Positions 1-8,446 of a DNA stretch of 64,000 nt are shown in pieces. The notes below the pieces were generated by a model. That model ran no database searches and was not told where the DNA came from. It saw nothing but the letters and a program-made list of their open reading frames with translations. The stretch is from NCBI GenBank assembly GCA_013115135.1, contig JABANP010000237.1, forward strand, positions 1-64,000, given 5' to 3'. A program made the translations under genes and the position numbers. This DNA is from Perkinsus olseni. Lineage: Eukaryota > Perkinsozoa > Perkinsida > Perkinsidae. Each line of letters starts with the position of its first letter. The stretch's first letter is position 1.

Positions 1-84
1 AGGAACATGCTAACCACGACACATGGGCCAAGAGGCTCCCAGGCAGCTAACCCACTATGCTAGAGCAGGATAGGTAAAACTACG

Positions 85-157
85 CACCTCGGGCGGGGCT
101 CGAACCCGCGGCCACGGGCTTAAAAGGCACGCGCTCTGCCGACTGAGCTACCTGGGC
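85..157 (-). tRNA. tRNA-Lys(UUU), first unit, altered acceptor arm
   Basis: Anticodon loop CTTTTAA gives anticodon TTT. The 5' acceptor strand reads GCCCAGG instead of GCCTCGG, which breaks two pairs, so it may be a weak or dead copy. Confidence 0.75.
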
Positions 158-237
158 ACATGCTACTGATGACACATGAACCGAGAGACCCCCAGGCAGG
201 TATCCAACTACGCCAAAACAAGGTCGGATCAACTACG

Positions 238-310
238 CACCTCGAGCGGGGCTCGAACCCGCGGCCACAGGCTTAAAAAGTACGCGCTCTGCCGACTGAG
301 CTACCGAGAC
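238..310 (-). tRNA. tRNA-Lys(UUU), diverged copy
   Basis: Anticodon TTT with T at position 32. Changes lie in the acceptor (GTCTCGG) and anticodon stem (CGTAC/GCCTG). Confidence 0.75.
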
Positions 311-390
311 ACATGCTACTGATGACACATGGGCCGAGAGGCCCCCAGGCAGGTAGCCAACTACGCCAAAACAAGGTCGGATAAGGTACG

Positions 391-463
391 CACCTCGGGC
401 GGGGCTCGAACCCGCGGCCACGGGCTTAAAAGGCACGCGCTCTGCCGACTGAGCTACCGAGGC
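391..463 (-). tRNA. tRNA-Lys(UUU), consensus
   Basis: Consensus copy. Acceptor GCCTCGG/CCGAGGT, D arm GCTC-AGTCGGCA-GAGC, anticodon loop CTTTTAA, T arm GCGGG-TTCGAGC-CCCGC, discriminator G. No CCA is encoded. The anticodon stem CGTGC/GCCCG has one T-C mismatch. Confidence 0.92.
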
Positions 464-543
464 ACATGCTACTGCTGACACATGGGCCGAGAGGCTCCCA
501 GGCAGCTAACCCACTACGCTAGAACAGGGTAGGTAAAGCTACG

Positions 544-616
544 CACCTCGGGCGGGGCTCGAACCCGCGGCCACGGGCTTAAAAGGCACGCGCTCTGCCG
601 ACTGAGCTACCGAGGC
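544..616 (-). tRNA. tRNA-Lys(UUU), consensus
   Basis: Identical to the consensus copy at 391-463. Lies in the spacer type with agaacagggtaggtaaag on plus. Confidence 0.92.
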
Positions 617-696
617 ACATGCTACTGATGACACATGGGCCGAGAGGCCCCCAGGCAGGTAGCCAACTACGCCAAAACAAGGTCGGATAAGGTACT

Positions 697-769
697 CACC
701 TCGGGCGGGGCTCGAACCCGCGGCCACGGGCTTAAAAGGCACGCGCTCTGCCGACTGAGCTACCGAGGC
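697..769 (-). tRNA. tRNA-Lys(UUU), consensus
   Basis: Consensus body; the flanking base changes from gtacg to gtact. Confidence 0.92.
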
Positions 770-849
770 ACATGCTACTGATGACACATGAACCGAGAGG
801 CCCCCAGGCAGGTAGCCAACTACGCCAAAACACGGTCGGATAAGGTACG

Positions 850-922
850 CACCTCGGGCGGGGCTCGAACCCGCGGCCACGGGCTTAAAAGGCACGCGCT
901 CTGCCGACTGAGCTACCGAGGC
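850..922 (-). tRNA. tRNA-Lys(UUU), consensus
   Basis: Consensus body. The spacer on its 3' side has the caaaaca tract, giving TTTT downstream in transcript sense. Confidence 0.92.
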
Positions 923-1002
923 ACATGCTACTGATGACACATGGGCCGAGAGGCCCCCAGGCAGGTAGCCAACTACGCCAAAACACGGTCGGATAAGGTA
1001 CG

Positions 1003-1040
1003 CACCTCGGGCGGGGCTCAAACCCGCGGCCACGGGCTTA
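1003..1040 (-). pseudogene. half tRNA copy (3' half only)
   Basis: Holds T arm, variable region and part of the anticodon stem, then breaks directly into the next unit. Carries the T-loop change (TTTGAGC) found in its neighbour. Confidence 0.85.
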
Positions 1041-1047
1041 AGGTACG

Positions 1048-1120
1048 CACCTCGGGCGGGGCTCAAACCCGCGGCCACGGGCTTGAAAGGCACGCGCTCT
1101 GCCGACTGAGCTACCGAGGA
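1048..1120 (-). tRNA. tRNA-like unit, Lys body with Glu anticodon (UUC)
   Basis: The anticodon loop reads CTTTCAA, giving anticodon TTC (Glu) on a Lys-type body. The T loop is TTTGAGC, losing the usual C56 and weakening box B, and the 5' end is TCCTCGG so the first acceptor pair is lost. Could be a pseudogene or a recoded tRNA. Confidence 0.65.
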
Positions 1121-1200
1121 GCATGATAGTGACGGCACATGGGCCGAGAGGCTCCCAGGTAGCTAACCCGCGACGCTAGAACAACATTGGCTAAGATACA

Positions 1201-1273
1201 CACCTCGAGCGGGGCTCGAACCCGCGGCCACGGGCTTAAAAGGCACGCGCTCTGCCGACTGAGCTACCGAGGC
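1201..1273 (-). tRNA. tRNA-Lys(UUU), G7-U66 variant
   Basis: Acceptor position 66 is T (plus strand reads cctcgag), giving a wobble pair with G7. The anticodon arm is consensus. The spacer has no T run. Confidence 0.88.
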
Positions 1274-1353
1274 ACATACTACCCATGACACACGGGCCGA
1301 GAGGCTCCCAGGCAGCTAACCCACTACGCTAGAACAGGGTAGGTAAAGCTACG

Positions 1354-1426
1354 CACCTCGGGCGGGGCTCGAACCCGCGGCCACGGGCTTAAAAGGCACG
1401 CGCTCTGCCGACTGAGCTACCGAGGC
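1354..1426 (-). tRNA. tRNA-Lys(UUU), consensus
   Basis: Consensus body. Confidence 0.92.
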
Positions 1427-1506
1427 ACATGCTACTGATGACACATGAACCGAGAGGCCCCCAGGCAGGTAGCCAACTACGCCAAAACACGGTCGGATAA
1501 GGTACG

Positions 1507-1579
1507 CACCTCGGGCGGGGCTCGAACCCGCGGCCACGGGCTTAAAAGGCACGCGCTCTGCCGACTGAGCTACCGAGGC
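1507..1579 (-). tRNA. tRNA-Lys(UUU), consensus
   Basis: Consensus body, followed by the spacer with TTTT in transcript sense. Confidence 0.92.
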
Positions 1580-1660
1580 ACATGCTACTGATGACACATG
1601 GGCCGAGAGGCTCCCCAGGCAGCCAACCCACTACGCCAAAACAAGGTCGGATAAGGTACG

Positions 1661-1733
1661 CACCTCGGGCGGGGCTCGAACCCGCGGCCACGGGCTTAAA
1701 AGGCACGCGCTCTGCCGACTGAGCTACCGAGGC
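1661..1733 (-). tRNA. tRNA-Lys(UUU), consensus
   Basis: Consensus body. The preceding spacer has one extra base (period 154). Confidence 0.92.
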
Positions 1734-1813
1734 ACATGCTACTGATGACACATGAACCGAGAGGCCCCCAGGCAGGTAGCCAACTACGCCAAAACACGGT
1801 CGGATAAGGTACG

Positions 1814-1851
1814 CACCTCGGGCGGGGCTCAAACCCGCGGCCACGGGCTTA
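1814..1851 (-). pseudogene. half tRNA copy (3' half only)
   Basis: Same 45-bp inserted half unit as at 1003-1040, abutting the UUC copy at 1859. Confidence 0.85.
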
Positions 1852-1858
1852 AGGTACG

Positions 1859-1931
1859 CACCTCGGGCGGGGCTCAAACCCGCGGCCACGGGCTTGAAAG
1901 GCACGCGCTCTGCCGACTGAGCTACCGAGGA
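1859..1931 (-). tRNA. tRNA-like unit with Glu anticodon (UUC)
   Basis: Second copy of the TTC-anticodon, altered T-loop type; same 5' TCCTCGG end. Confidence 0.65.
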
Positions 1932-2011
1932 GCATGATAGTGACGGCACATGGGCCGAGAGGCTCCCAGGTAGCTAACCCGCGACGCTAGAACAACATTG
2001 GCTAAGATACA

Positions 2012-2084
2012 CACCTCGAGCGGGGCTCGAACCCGCGGCCACGGGCTTAAAAGGCACGCGCTCTGCCGACTGAGCTACCGAGGC
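2012..2084 (-). tRNA. tRNA-Lys(UUU), G7-U66 variant
   Basis: Same class as 1201-1273, again directly beside a UUC unit. Confidence 0.88.
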
Positions 2085-2164
2085 ACATACTACCCATGAC
2101 ACACGGGCCGAGAGGCTCCCAGGCAGCTAACCCACTACGCTAGAACAGGGTAGGTAAAGCTACA

Positions 2165-2237
2165 CACCTCGGGCGGGGCTCGAACCCGCGGCCACGGGCT
2201 TAAAAGGCACGCGCTCTGCCGACTGAGCTACCGAGGC
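2165..2237 (-). tRNA. tRNA-Lys(UUU), consensus
   Basis: Consensus body; flank reads tacaca instead of tacgca. Confidence 0.92.
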
Positions 2238-2317
2238 ACATGCTACTGATGACACATGGGCCGAGAGGCCCCCAGGCAGGTAGCCAACTACGCCAAAACA
2301 AGGTCGGATAAGGTACG

Positions 2318-2390
2318 CACCTCGGGCGGGGCTCGAACCCGCGGCCACGGGCTTAAAAGGCACGCGCTCTGCCGACTGAGCTACCGAGGC
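2318..2390 (-). tRNA. tRNA-Lys(UUU), consensus
   Basis: Consensus body. Confidence 0.92.
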
Positions 2391-2470
2391 ACATGCTACT
2401 GATGACACATGAACCGAGAGGCCCCCAGGCAGGTAGCCAACTACGCCAAAACACGGTCGGATAAGGTACG

Positions 2471-2508
2471 CACCTCGGGCGGGGCTCAAACCCGCGGCCA
2501 CGGGCTTA
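2471..2508 (-). pseudogene. half tRNA copy (3' half only)
   Basis: Third copy of the 45-bp half unit. Confidence 0.85.
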
Positions 2509-2515
2509 AGGTACG

Positions 2516-2588
2516 CACCTCGGGCGGGGCTCAAACCCGCGGCCACGGGCTTGAAAGGCACGCGCTCTGCCGACTGAGCTACCGAGGA
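2516..2588 (-). tRNA. tRNA-like unit with Glu anticodon (UUC)
   Basis: Third copy of the TTC-anticodon, altered T-loop type. Confidence 0.65.
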
Positions 2589-2668
2589 GCATGATAGTGA
2601 CGGCACATGGGCCGAGAGGCTCCCAGGTAGCTAACCCGCGACGCTAGAACAACATTGGCTAAGATACA

Positions 2669-2741
2669 CACCTCGAGCGGGGCTCGAACCCGCGGCCACG
2701 GGCTTAAAAGGCACGCGCTCTGCCGACTGAGCTACCGAGGC
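2669..2741 (-). tRNA. tRNA-Lys(UUU), G7-U66 variant
   Basis: Same class as 1201-1273. Confidence 0.88.
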
Positions 2742-2821
2742 ACATACTACCCATGACACACGGGCCGAGAGGCTCTCAGGTAGCTAACCCACTATGCTAG
2801 AGCGGAATAGGTAAAGCTACG

Positions 2822-2894
2822 TACCTCGGGCGGGGCTCGAACCCGCGGCCACGGGCTTAAAAGGCACGCGCTCTGCCGACTGAGCTACCGAGGC
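2822..2894 (-). tRNA. tRNA-Lys(UUU), discriminator A
   Basis: Consensus body, but position 73 is A instead of G. Confidence 0.88.
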
Positions 2895-2974
2895 ACATGC
2901 TACTGATGACACATGAACCGAGAGGCCCCCAGGCAGGTAGCCAACTACGCCAAAACACGGTCGGATAAGGTACG

Positions 2975-3012
2975 CACCTCGGGCGGGGCTCAAACCCGCG
3001 GCCACGGGCTTA
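2975..3012 (-). pseudogene. half tRNA copy (3' half only)
   Basis: Fourth copy of the 45-bp half unit. Confidence 0.85.
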
Positions 3013-3019
3013 AGGTACG

Positions 3020-3092
3020 CACCTCGGGCGGGGCTCAAACCCGCGGCCACGGGCTTGAAAGGCACGCGCTCTGCCGACTGAGCTACCGAGGA
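3020..3092 (-). tRNA. tRNA-like unit with Glu anticodon (UUC)
   Basis: Fourth copy of the TTC-anticodon, altered T-loop type. Confidence 0.65.
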
Positions 3093-3172
3093 GCATGATA
3101 GTGACGGCACATGGGCCGAGAGGCTCCCAGGTAGCTAACCCGCGACGCTAGAACAACATTGGCTACGATACA

Positions 3173-3245
3173 CACCTCGAGCGGGGCTCGAACCCGCGGC
3201 CACGGGCTTAAAAGGCACGCGCTCTGCCGACTGAGCTACCGAGGC
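3173..3245 (-). tRNA. tRNA-Lys(UUU), G7-U66 variant
   Basis: Same class as 1201-1273. Confidence 0.88.
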
Positions 3246-3325
3246 ACATACTACCGATGACACACGGGCCGAGAGGCTCCCAGGTAGCTAACCCACTATG
3301 CTAGAGCGGAATAGGTAAAGCTACG

Positions 3326-3398
3326 CACCTCGGGCGGGGCTCGAACCCGCGGCCACGGGCTTAAAAGGCACGCGCTCTGCCGACTGAGCTACCGAGGC
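3326..3398 (-). tRNA. tRNA-Lys(UUU), consensus
   Basis: Consensus body. Confidence 0.92.
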
Positions 3399-3478
3399 AC
3401 ATACTACCGATGACACACGGGCCGAGAGGCTCCCAGGTAGCTAACCCACTATGCTAGAGCGGAATAGGTAAAGCTACG

Positions 3479-3551
3479 CACCTCGGGCGGGGTCCGAACC
3501 CGCGGCCACGGGCTTAAAAGGCACGCGCTCTGCCGACTGAGCTACCGAGGC
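3479..3551 (-). tRNA. tRNA-Lys(UUU), T-loop variant
   Basis: T loop TTCGGAC instead of TTCGAGC; the rest is consensus. Confidence 0.85.
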
Positions 3552-3631
3552 ACATGCTAACCATGACACATGGGCCGAGAGGCTCCCAGGCACCTAACCC
3601 ACTGTGCTAGAGCGGGGTAGGTAAAGCTACG

Positions 3632-3704
3632 CACCTCGAGCGGGGCTCGAACCCGCGGCCACGGGCTTAAAAGGCACGCGCTCTGCCAACTGAGCTACCG
3701 AGGC
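3632..3704 (-). tRNA. tRNA-Lys(UUU), D-loop variant
   Basis: D loop AGTTGGCA, closer to a canonical box A than the consensus AGTCGGCA; also G7-U66. Confidence 0.9.
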
Positions 3705-3784
3705 ACGTGCTAACCATGACACATGGGCCGAGAGGCTCCCAGGCAGCTAACCCACTACGCTAGAGCAGGATAGGTAAAGCTACG

Positions 3785-3857
3785 CACCTCGGGCGGGGCT
3801 CGAACCCGCGGCCACGGGCTTAAAAGGCACGCGCTCTACCGACTGAGCTACCGAGGC
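3785..3857 (-). tRNA. tRNA-Lys(UUU), D-loop variant
   Basis: D loop AGTCGGTA; otherwise consensus. Confidence 0.9.
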
Positions 3858-3937
3858 ACATGCTACTGATGACACATGGGCCGAGAGGCTCCCAGGTAGC
3901 TAACCCGCGACGCTAGAACAACATTGGCTAAGATACA

Positions 3938-4010
3938 CACCTCGAGCGAGACTCGAACCCGCGGCCACGGGCTTATAAGGCACGCGCTCTGCCGACTGAG
4001 CTACCGAGGC
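3938..4010 (-). tRNA. tRNA-like unit with Ile anticodon (UAU)
   Basis: The anticodon loop reads CTTATAA, giving TAT. The T stem also differs (plus strand agcgagactcg). One copy only, so a mutated Lys copy is likelier than a functional Ile tRNA. Confidence 0.6.
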
Positions 4011-4093
4011 ACATGCTACCGATGACACATGAACCGAGAGGCCCCCAGGCAGCTAGCCCACTACGCCAGAAACAAGGTCGGATAAAGGCTACG

Positions 4094-4167
4094 CACCTCG
4101 GGCGGGGCTCGAACCCGCGAGCCACGGGCTTAAAAGGCACGCGATCTACCGACTGAGCTACCGAGGC
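4094..4167 (-). tRNA. tRNA-Lys(UUU), one-base insertion
   Basis: 74 nt. An extra base lies between T stem and variable region, and the anticodon stem begins from gatct on plus. Probably degenerate. Confidence 0.65.
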
Positions 4168-4247
4168 ACATACTACCGATGACACATGGGCCGAGAGGCT
4201 CCCAGGTAGCTAACCCGCGACGCTAGAACAACATTGGCGAAGATACA

Positions 4248-4320
4248 CACCTCGAGCGGGGCTCGAACCCGCGGCCACGGGCTTAAAAGGCACGCGCTCT
4301 GCCGACTGAGCTACCGAGGC
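4248..4320 (-). tRNA. tRNA-Lys(UUU), G7-U66 variant
   Basis: Same class as 1201-1273. Confidence 0.88.
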
Positions 4321-4400
4321 ACATGCTACTGATGACACATGGGCCGAGAGGCCCCCAGGCAGGTGGCCAACTACGCCAAAACAAGGTCGGATAAGGTACG

Positions 4401-4473
4401 CACCTCGGGCGGGGCTCAAACCCGCGGCCACGGGCTTAAAATGCACGCGCTCTGCCGACTGAGCTACCGAGGC
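4401..4473 (-). tRNA. tRNA-Lys(UUU), altered T loop and A32
   Basis: Anticodon TTT within loop ATTTTAA. The T loop TTTGAGC matches the UUC units, so this looks like their possible progenitor without the half-copy insertion. Confidence 0.7.
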
Positions 4474-4553
4474 ACATGCTAACCATGACACATGGGCCGA
4501 GAGGCTCCCAGGCAGCTAACCCACTATGCTAGAGCGGGGTGAGTAAAGCTACG

Positions 4554-4626
4554 CACCTCGAGCGGGGCTCGAACCCGCGGCCACGGGCTTAAAAGGCACG
4601 CGCTCTGCCGACTGAGCTACCGAGGC
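4554..4626 (-). tRNA. tRNA-Lys(UUU), G7-U66 variant
   Basis: Consensus anticodon and T arms. Confidence 0.88.
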
Positions 4627-4706
4627 ACGTGCTAACCACGACACATGGGCCGAGAGCCTCCCAGGCAGCTAACCCACTACGCTAGAGCAGGATAGGTAAA
4701 GCTACG

Positions 4707-4779
4707 CACCTCGGGCGGGGCTCGAACCCGCGGCCACGGGCTTAAAAGGCACGCGCTCTACCGACTGAGCTACCGAGGC
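4707..4779 (-). tRNA. tRNA-Lys(UUU), D-loop variant
   Basis: Same D loop AGTCGGTA as 3785-3857. Confidence 0.9.
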
Positions 4780-4859
4780 ACATGCTACCGATGACACATG
4801 GGCCGAGAGGCCCACAGGTAGCTAACCCGCGACGCTAGAACAACATTGGCTAAGATACA

Positions 4860-4932
4860 CACCTCGGGCGGGGCTCGAACCCGCGGCCACGAGCCCCTCA
4901 AATACGCGCTGTGCTGATTAAGCTATCGATGC
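4860..4932 (-). pseudogene. degenerate terminal tRNA unit
   Basis: The T arm and 3' acceptor strand are consensus, but the 5' half has decayed (GGCATCGATAGCTTAATC...) and the anticodon loop reads TTGAGGG. This marks the right edge of the array; decay at an array end fits loss of homogenisation. Confidence 0.75.
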
Positions 4933-5032
4933 CAACAGTTTAACGTCGGAGTGATTGAGACGCCCCAAAGTAGCTAGTCCCTCAACGAGGATTCGCTGCC
5001 GCACCACGTGTTGACCTAGTCAAGAAGCTTAC

Positions 5033-5239
5033 GTATTCGCAGACCATATCTTGACGACTGGACCAGTATATGTCGTCCATATGATCCGTGCACCACTGAA
5101 GAAGACTTTGTAGGGACGTATGAGGATCATTCAAGTGATTCTCGGCCAGTCGGATAGCGGCATCCCAAAAGTCACGCAGAGCATTAGGACACGCGGCCAT
5201 AAGGCCAAGGACAAGAAAAACGAGACCATCGGCGAGCAT
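5033..5239 (-). CDS. small secreted protein, first exon
   Basis: ATG at 5239 starts a hydrophobic leader (MLADGLVFLVLGLMAA) typical of a signal peptide. Then comes a segment with motifs CPNALRDFWDA, LNDPHTSLQ, YWSSRQDMVCEY. The exon ends at a good donor (gtaagc) right after CEY. The same arrangement, with intron after CEY, recurs in the exon at 6908-7111, so the two are paralogs. I found no convincing downstream exon between here and the tRNA array, so the gene may be truncated by it. No family recognised; a secreted role is an inference from the leader. Confidence 0.55.
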
Positions 5240-6152
5240 TCTCTAACGTAACCCCACTTCCTCTCCCTTCTATCACTATACACCTTCGACCTTCAACGAT
5301 GCGAATGAGTCGGACGATCTTCCTGAACGGACGATGTTGCATATCTGCATTTCATGTAAGTACGCACGTGCTACGCTCTGCTGAGCCCCACCCAAACTCG
5401 AAGCATTTCGTCCAACCAAATGCTTATAACGTACGAAGGTGCAAGCTCCTCGGCCATAGGCATGAGAGGCCAGAGTCGTGCAAAGGACAAGGTATCAGCA
5501 TCAGTGATGACGCCGCTCCTTGCACATACGTTTATGTCGTTCTCGCAAATGCTCTTTTGTACGATGCGGTGCGAACCTACGACCAGCCCAGGACAATCAC
5601 GCCCGCACAATAAACTCAGTTTTTCCAAGCTCACCACAGGTCACGATCTGCAAGCATCAACTGCCACCTGTTCCATTTCCCTTCATACTTCTCTAAGCCT
5701 CGCTCCAGAGACTCTTGCTCTCGCTCCTAGTAGCAGGTATCAGTTCAGGCCCGTGGCGTGATTGCTGATACTCAGCTTACCGTCCATTTGCCGCCGCCGC
5801 GTCGAGGCCGCGGACTTACCATCCATACGGGCATCCTTCTCCGCTCCTCAGGTGGGGTACCTGGCTCCCTTGATCGGGCCTGAGGAGGTCGAGTTGGGCC
5901 CTCCGGCAATCATCGGTGCGTCTAGTACACTATCAGCCCTCTCTCCTGCGTCACGCCTGGGCGAACCTGACACCCAAGCATATCGAAGAACCGACATCGC
6001 TGAAGACATCGACATCACATTGCCACGGAGCGAGAAATTCTCGCCGAGAATGCGAGTAAGAGCTGGTAGAACAAGCTTCTTCATTGAAAATACGGCTACA
6101 CACCATGAGTGTAGCGTCGACGGCACTTTTGTCATTAACCTTAATACTGCCC

Positions 6153-6380
6153 TCACGCACCTGGAGTGTTTTCAGGTACTTCACGTCCCGTGGACTTCCT
6201 ATTCGTCTCCCTGCATTGTGTTGGCCGATCGCTGTCCTCTGTCTCCTCAGTCGTTTCTTCCTCCTCCTCATCATCATCATCATCATCACTATCGAAGGAG
6301 GCGGAGACCTTTCGACCAGTGCTAGGCCCATGAACCAAGGGGTGCCTCCGAGGTCCACTAGCAGAATAGTCTAACACCAC
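6153..6380 (-). other. acidic/repetitive ORF over a CAT microsatellite (doubtful coding)
   Basis: A minus-strand frame gives a run of D and E from a (CAT)n tract at about 6266-6290; the plus frames read H or I runs from the same DNA. No splice model or family supports any frame. The rest of 5240-6600 holds overlapping ORFs on both strands with nothing I can assign. Confidence 0.2.
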
Positions 6381-6907
6381 AACACGCAGGGCCTCGCTAC
6401 TTCTGATGCGTCCCTGATGGCTGACTAGGCTCTGCCTCCCGCTCCGCGCGGGCGGCTGCTCGTTTTCTCCTCTTCCTTTCAGCTCTCTGGTCTTCCCTGC
6501 CGATCAGTATCGAAAAGTGCAACCACGCGCGCAGTTCACCTGATTCCTGAGTTGACTAGGGCGAGGTCGTAGAGGTAATCCTCCAGCAGTTGCTCTCGCG
6601 GTCGCTGATCATCACCGCCATCATACCGACTATCCATGACACTGAAGCCCTGGGAAATCTGAAAGGAGGACGATAATGCCGAAGAATCTCCTCACTAAGC
6701 GAGGAACTATACGGCATAACAAACCCAGGAGACTATCACCCCGTTGAGCAGCAACCGGCACAGTAAATCCTGCCACCGAGAGATCGTGATACGACAGGGC
6801 GGAGTATGGCAAGGACGGGGCCAGGCAACGAGCCAGTAGCACAGCGACGGAATGTGTTGGTAAGACGGCATGAATTGGCGAGGAGTCAACAGCCCCCAAG
6901 AACCTAC

Positions 6908-7111
6908 ATATTCACATACCCGACTTTGCCGAGTTGACCAGTATCCTTCCATAAGATGGTCCGCAAAAGACTTGTAGACCTCGAGTAGGAACGCATGTGG
7001 ATCATCAACGTACGTGGTCGCCACGCGTATAAGGGCATCCCAGGCGTCGTCAATCGCAGGAGGACACTCGTGCATGCAGCTCATGATAATGACAAATAGG
7101 ACGACAACGCC
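6908..7111 (-). CDS. small secreted protein exon, paralog of 5033-5239
   Basis: The exon opens after a possible acceptor (ag at 7112-7113) with a hydrophobic stretch (VVVLFVIIMSC), then CPPAIDDAWDALIRV, VDDPHAF, EGYWSTRQSRVCEY and a donor gtaggt at the same position as its paralog. C, W, DP, YWS.RQ and VCEY are shared. An in-frame ATG lies at 7084 inside the hydrophobic stretch, so the true start is uncertain. Function unknown. Confidence 0.5.
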
Positions 7112-7605
7112 CTAGCTTCTTATGGCGAACACCCCACTCCCGTTTCACCACTCCCAACGAGAAACAGATCGTCATAACCGGAAATTCGATCCTTGAGAGT
7201 AAATATGAAACTACGAATACTAACTGAAGTGCAACCCATGGGAACGCCAGATGACCAAGTCCTCTGTGAGTTCAGCAAACTTCGGCAAAAACCTGTCCGT
7301 GATCTCGTGCAGGAGAGCAAAGCGTGGGACTCCTCACCTCGCGTTGACAGGGTATCATTGAACACCGTCACAGAGCTGTCTACACCGCCTCCTTCACGAC
7401 CACTCCTGAAACAGACCTCACTCCGGCATTCAAAGAGGGATGCTATCGGAAAATATCCGCGATAACAACTCCATCCACACGTACTGGGTAGCGGTGCTTG
7501 TGTTAATTAAGCGCGTCAACCCACTCTCGACAATTCACGACCGAGGATTCTCACAATGCCGACCATTGGGAGAAAAGGAGGGTGGCCACTAGACCGATGC
7601 TGCCA

Positions 7606-8446
7606 CTAGAATGCACAGACCAGGCCGGCCAGCAACGCACGGACCTCCAAGCACGCAAAGTAACCCCCACCCGATCGACTATGTCCTGCACAGTGCCCTC
7701 GGCAGTCTCCGTCATGTTGATCTACCCGATCTCCATCCCCATCCGGGAGCTCGAACACCTCCCTACCGAGAGAGAGTGCATCGAGCGAGATTGACGATGC
7801 CTGTGGTTTACTCTGAACGCGCCTCTTTTCACGCAGCTTCTCCATCCTCCGGCGGGTTTTCATCCGGTCCCATTTACAGGCGATCGCAGAATACGACCGG
7901 CCGCTGAAGGCGTACCCCCTGAGAGCGCCACGACTCAACGATTGTGACAATGAGGAAGTAACCTCACCTGTACCGACTGGACCGAATCAGTTTGCTCCAG
8001 TTATTGCCATATCGCCGATGAGCCCTCCTCAGATCGTCTTCCTCCACCCACTGAAAATGACAAACACTCCGCGTATGGATCCCATTCGAGAGGCTTACCG
8101 CCCACGGGCCCTCCTTCATTCCATCACCGTTAAGATGCTGGTCCTCGAATAAGCGAGGCCCTGATCGAGGGAAGGAGGACTGGGAGCTTCCCATCAGAAT
8201 ATTCCTATTCAGTTCAAGTGAGGTTAACTTGCCCGTACGCAATGGCGCCTCCATCCTGGAGGTCATAGAGAACAATACAAACTCACTTGGCACCCATCCA
8301 AATAAGTGCCCTTCGGTGTCCCCCAGCTCTTCTCGTGAGAATGATGATGATAATGATGTTGATGAAGATGGAAAGGACCAAGTCGATGATGATGTGCTCG
8401 ACTCGCTGCCGACTAAGAGACGCTCACACTGAGGTTGGCAGAGCAC
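7606..8446 (-). CDS. Myb/SANT-like DNA-binding protein (two exons seen)
   Basis: Exon 7968-8446 ends with FQWVEEDDLRRAHRRYGNNW followed by SKLI. After a 49-nt intron (7919-7967, gtgagg...ctcag, phase kept) the next exon reads GYAFSGRSYSAIACKWDRMK then a basic tail. W-E-D-L-A-YG-NW-I followed by F-GRS-AI-KW is the pattern of a SANT/Myb repeat, so a chromatin or transcription role is likely. Upstream is a Ser-rich, acidic region. The 5' end is not fixed: the frame is open to 8446 without a clear ATG. The 3' end after about 7700 becomes low quality and may contain another intron. Confidence 0.55.

Larger units (their letters stand above)
85..4932 (-). repeat. 153-bp tandem array of tRNA genes (31 full copies, 4 half copies)
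   Basis: A tRNA unit of 73 nt recurs with about 80 nt of spacer, all in the same orientation. tRNA starts fall at 85, 238, 391, 544, 697, 850, 1048, 1201, 1354, 1507, 1661, 1859 and so on to 4860. Spacing is 153 nt (154 or 156 at three places), or 198 nt where a 45-bp half copy is inserted (before 1048, 1859, 2516 and 3020). Spacers are of at least three types and share a motif reading ccgagaggc on plus. One type has TTTT about 20 nt downstream of the tRNA 3' end, a possible Pol III terminator; the others lack four T in a row. The array may run past the left edge of the window. Confidence 0.95.

Noticed and set aside
233..4491. Long ORFs on both strands with repeated SVAQSAERVPFKPVAAG and similar
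   Set aside because: They are translations of the tRNA array; the period of 153 is a multiple of 3, which keeps frames open.
85..4932. CRISPR array
   Set aside because: Repeat units are full tRNA genes with similar spacers; no short repeat with unique spacers, and the genome is eukaryotic.
5762..6325. 187-codon plus-strand ORF with a His run
   Set aside because: Starts at TTG, His run comes from a CAT microsatellite, neighbours are on minus, no splice or family support.
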